From JBBQER01 sp052148155 (GTDB lineage: Bacteria; Actinomycetota; Acidimicrobiia; IMCC26256; PALSA-610): 43,510 bases of DNA. Positions 40,645 through 43,510 of the stretch are shown here, one piece after another. The stretch lies in contig JBKQIY010000114.1 of assembly GCA_052148155.1 (NCBI GenBank), positions 1 to 43,510 on the forward strand, given 5' to 3'. Under the pieces are notes generated by a model, which was given only the letters and a program-made list of their open reading frames with translations, was not told where the DNA came from and ran no database searches. Made by a program: the position numbers and the translations under genes. The stretch's first letter is position 1. Every line of letters begins with the position of its first letter.

Positions 40645-41280
40645 GTGGATCTCAAAGACCCTGCGCTGATCGACCCCGAGAACCACTGGGACTGCCAGTC
40701 GAAACTCTCCTTGCTGAGGCTCGCACGACGAACCTGGTCGACGCCCTTCGCGCCATCGTTGACGTCGGACCTGAGGCCACGGTTGTTCCCGCAGTCGTCG
40801 TCACGTTCGCGTCGGACGGCGAGATGGCCGGTGCCGAACGCAACGACAAGCCAGAATGGGCCGAAAGACAAGGTCGGCTGGGGTTCGCCGACTACGTTCA
40901 GCCGGACGATGGGGCGAAAGCCATCCTGATGGTGTGCGTCGACGTGCTCAAGCACGTACAAGATGATGTGATGTTGTTGGGGCAAGATCTCTCCAGCGCG
41001 CCTGCCCCGGTCTACCTCGATGCCGCACCGCTGTGCGTATGGCTCTGGTGTGCGGATGACGGGATGTTCGGGTACGACCGTCCCTGTCGGCTGGGAAGCG
41101 GTCGCGACTGCGATGAACGAGTCGGCCTCCGAACGGTCGACCAGCAGTATCGCTTCGCAAGCACTGTCGTCTGCGCAGCACGGCGACTCAGGCGAGGTCG
41201 CGCAGCCGCGATTGGCCTCGCGTCCGTCCCATCTGTGCGGAGGCCCGTAACTACCCGACGGCGCCCAGTCGACCACAGAA
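40645..41280 (+). pseudogene. Decayed SAM-dependent methyltransferase
   Basis: GTG 40645 opens VDLKDPALIDPENHWDCQSK, a typical N-terminus of class I methyltransferases found in polysaccharide clusters, with GGAGG 16 nt upstream. After about 25 codons similarity jumps to another frame that reads IVDVGPEATVV where the SAM-binding D-V-G-x-G-x-G should be, then ILMVCVDVLKHVQDDVMLL, matching the family LLMDV(L/I)EHVDDDV block, and CVWLWCADDGMFGYDRP for the FQWLWSxHDxFLxHxRR motif. Loss of the glycine motif, substitutions at conserved sites (E to K in the EHV block) and frame changes show it is not functional. It precedes the YfhO-like gene on the same strand. The 3' limit is approximate. Confidence 0.65.
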
Positions 41281-41371
41281 GCTTCAGTGCGTTCGTCGTA
41301 GCCAGATCTCTAGCGTCACAGGTAAGTCCTGGCGTGACGTGTACGCGACTGCGGCTGCGTGGGCGCGCCGC

Positions 41372-43510
41372 ATGATCGCCAGCATCGAGTCACGCATCTC
41401 GGGTAGCGAACGACGACGGCTCGGGCTCGGGCTCGGTATCGCGCTGGTCTGCGTGACGTTGCCGTTCGTGGAAGTCCTGATCGGCACTCGAACCAACATG
41501 TGGTCAGACGTCATCGCCGCACAGGTGCCGAGGTACCTTGCCGTCTGGGCGAACATTCGTCACGGCTTGTCGCCGTTCTGGTGGCGCAACATGTTCGGCG
41601 GATTCAACGAACTCGGTGGCGGCGAGGCAGGGATCTTCTATCTCCCCAACGCCATCTTCGGCTGGACCTCACCAGAGAACGCATTCAGATGGTGGTTCTT
41701 CGGTCACCTCTGGGTGATGACAACCGGGTGGTACATCTGGTCGTGGCGACGGTGGCAATCAGTCCTGGGGGCAACCGTCTGCGGCATCGCGGGGACAATC
41801 AACGGATATGTCCTCTACCACTCCACGTCGATGCCGTTCATCGCGGCGTGGACATTGCTCCCGTTCGCCTTCATCACGCTCGACCGCCTCATGGAATCGG
41901 CGCGTGTGCGCTATGTCGCGATCCTCGCGGTGCTCATCGCAGGGATAGCCATCCAGCTCGCCCAGTTCCTCTGGCTCACACTCATTGCTCTCGGGGTATG
42001 CGCCGTCTTCAGCTTGGCGCGCCGGGGTGTCGGCTTCGGCCCCTGGCTGCGTCTTGGCGCGGCGATACTCCTCGGCGTCGGACTGTCAGCAATGCAACTG
42101 CTGCCAGAAGTGGCGTTCAGCAAGACGAGCGTCCGTCCGACGTTGACGAAGGCGGTGGCGTTCCAGTTCTCGATGGAGCCCCGTCATCTGCTCACACTTC
42201 TCGTCCCGAACATCATGGGAGGAGCGAATAGCGGACTGTGGTGGAAGACCGGATGGCTCGGCGGACCTCTGCAGAACGAACTCGCGAACTACCTCGGGAT
42301 CACGATCGCGGCACTTGCGGTGATCGGTGCGGTCCGCCTCGGACGCGACCGGTTGAGTATGGCCTTGGTGGCGCTTGCCGTGCTCGGAGTTGTCTCATCG
42401 TTGGGTGGTCGCACCTTCATCGGCAACCTCATGTTCGATGTCGTACCGCTCGCCAACCGGTTCCGAGGTTGGGCAAGGAACCTGCTGTGGACCTACATCG
42501 CCGTCATCATGTTGGCGGGAGCTGGCGCGCGGGAAGTGACTCGCATACCCCGAGAGTGGGGCCTCCGGTTGATGATCGCCGCGGCCAGTTTCGCCATCGT
42601 GATGTTGCTGCTCCCGACGATGACGAACTTGAGTGGCGCGCTGCTGGGGGGCGGAGAAGGCGCGGTCGCCCGATTCATGCCGCCACTCCTCCTGCTTGCC
42701 CTTGGCGGCGCCGTTCTGGCCATGACTCGCTCACGGGTCGTCGGGACCGCCGCCCTGGTCGCGGTGTGCGCACTCGACCTTGGGTTGTTCGCCTTCTCCG
42801 CACCGTGGCGCAGCTTGAGCCTCAAACCGTCACAAGTTGCGACGACATTCAGCAACTCCCCCCCGGCGTTCGGAGGGGCGGTCGCCAAACCCGGTGGACT
42901 TGCCCGCTGGGTGAGTGACATCCCGGACGCATCGTCGCTCTGGCCGAGCGTCATCGGCCACCAATTTCAGAGCGTCAATGGTTACGACCCATTACTCCAG
43001 GCGGACTACTCCCAAAGCCTCGGCTACATGGCGTACCTCGGCTATATGCCGGACCACATCTTCTGGGAAGGTGGCTGGTTGCCCGACGTGCTGCGGGTCA
43101 CGACCTTCTTGGCCAGTCCGTACGCAGGTCAGATCAGCTCACGTTGGAAGTTTTCACACTCGTACGATTGGCCAGCGAACCCTCCGGGAACGACGCCCGC
43201 GGTGGGTCCCCCAATCGCTCCTGTCTATTACATCTATACGTACACGCCTCGTCTGCCTGAGTCGTATCTTGTCGGCGCGACTCGAGTTGCGTCGCTCGAC
43301 GACGCCCGCACTGCGCTCACCACCGCGACTGACACCAATCTCACTCAGTACGCCTACGTCGATGAAGGGACGATTCCAACCTCCAAGATCGCCAACTTCG
43401 CATCGATCGACACGCCCGGCTTCTCTGGCTCGGTGACGTCGGGCGCGATGAACAACGGTGGATCCGGCACCTGGAAGGTCACAGCGACGAGACCGTCGCT
43501 GTTCGTCACC
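41372..43510 (+). CDS. YfhO-like multi-pass membrane protein, 3' end beyond the window
   Basis: An uninterrupted frame from ATG 41372 to the window's last base gives 713 codons. The N-terminus is basic (SGSERRRLG) and leads to a hydrophobic helix (about 20-40); an extracellular loop with NMWSDVIAAQVPRYL, GLSPFWWRNMFGGFNELGG and IFYLPN is followed by about ten more membrane segments to near residue 470, then a large soluble region (GYDPLLQADYSQSLGYM, LRVTTFLASPYAGQ, YTPRLPESYLVG). This plan, with an acidic/aromatic first loop, fits YfhO/GT-C-like proteins that modify cell-envelope glycans with lipid-linked sugars. The frame is also open upstream (GTG 41339 possible). The decayed methyltransferase upstream is a usual neighbour of such genes. 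Confidence 0.75.
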   Translation, partial: MIASIESRISGSERRRLGLGLGIALVCVTLPFVEVLIGTRTNMWSDVIAAQVPRYLAVWANIRHGLSPFWWRNMFGGFNELGGGEAGIFYLPNAIFGWTSPENAFRWWFFGHLWVMTTGWYIWSWRRWQSVLGATVCGIAGTINGYVLYHSTSMPFIAAWTLLPFAFITLDRLMESARVRYVAILAVLIAGIAIQLAQFLWLTLIALGVCAVFSLARRGVGFGPWLRLGAAILLGVGLSAMQLLPEVAFSKTSVRPTLTKAVAFQFSMEPRHLLTLLVPNIMGGANSGLWWKTGWLGGPLQNELANYLGITIAALAVIGAVRLGRDRLSMALVALAVLGVVSSLGGRTFIGNLMFDVVPLANRFRGWARNLLWTYIAVIMLAGAGAREVTRIPREWGLRLMIAAASFAIVMLLLPTMTNLSGALLGGGEGAVARFMPPLLLLALGGAVLAMTRSRVVGTAALVAVCALDLGLFAFSAPWRSLSLKPSQVATTFSNSPPAFGGAVAKPGGLARWVSDIPDASSLWPSVIGHQFQSVNGYDPLLQADYSQSLGYMAYLGYMPDHIFWEGGWLPDVLRVTTFLASPYAGQISSRWKFSHSYDWPANPPGTTPAVGPPIAPVYYIYTYTPRLPESYLVGATRVASLDDARTALTTATDTNLTQYAYVDEGTIPTSKIANFASIDTPGFSGSVTSGAMNNGGSGTWKVTATRPSLFVT

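Noticed and set aside
40530..41276. Minus-strand frame of 248 codons across the methyltransferase remnant
   Set aside because: It has no motifs, an odd composition and is antisense to recognisable methyltransferase segments, so it is a shadow.
1..43510. tRNA, rRNA or CRISPR arrays
   Set aside because: No cloverleaf with a GTTCGAATC-type arm, no rRNA-like stretch and no regularly spaced short repeats were seen by eye; tRNAscan and a repeat finder would be decisive.

Overview
The window is high-GC chromosomal DNA from an actinobacterium (Actinomycetota). The evidence is F420-type chemistry (a deazaflavin-dependent nitroreductase homologue), an RsbW/UsfX-SigF stress cassette, ANTAR proteins, an Rv2229c-type zinc-ribbon gene next to RNase HI, a Gram-positive LexA box, and frequent GTG starts with 4-nt ATGA/GTGA overlaps. 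An Acidimicrobiia-like lineage is plausible, but that is inference.

Layout. 1-1140: the 5' end of an IS1634-type transposase, then a decayed NarL/LuxR-type response regulator. 1168-4694 (minus): two tandem four-cysteine secreted paralogues downstream of a membrane-bound GGDEF-EAL protein. 4725-6067: SURF1 and a TMEM165/GDT1 cation transporter, tail to tail. 7031-9569 (minus): a lipocalin-like DUF7064/7065 protein and a monoamine-oxidase-like flavoenzyme, divergent from bioB (9881). 10957-21916 (minus): a long same-strand run that reads addB-addA, class A PBP, zinc-ribbon protein, RNase HI, membrane protein, histidine phosphatase; most junctions overlap or touch. 21965-27645: alpha/beta hydrolase, an ANTAR-only gene and its frameshifted twin, a YceI protein, an ECF42-type sigma factor with its DGPF partner, dinB under a consensus LexA box, and an F420-type reductase. 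27856-32419: DUF2277, a DUF3089 lipoprotein, an SDR, and an orphan iron-type ABC ATPase preceded by the tail of a lost permease. 32633-38850: a stress divergon. 39118-43510: a GNAT enzyme, a decayed region with remnants of a cation-efflux protein and a methyltransferase, and a large YfhO-like membrane protein running off the right edge.

The most notable system is the stress divergon. Two SigF-type promoters (GGTTT-N16/17-GGGTA) lie back to back at 34722-34776, with -35 boxes only 2 bp apart. Rightward they should drive a PAS-GAF-GAF-PP2C phosphatase, a STAS antagonist, a 73-aa protein tucked in by ATGA and TAATG overlaps, a UsfX-like anti-sigma factor, and SigF itself: a partner-switching module that would autoregulate. 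Leftward they should drive a 66-aa protein of unknown function, a RibD-type reductase and a secreted SGNH hydrolase. Several accessory genes in the window are visibly decaying (response regulator, second ANTAR gene, iron permease, methyltransferase), whereas housekeeping and repair genes are intact.
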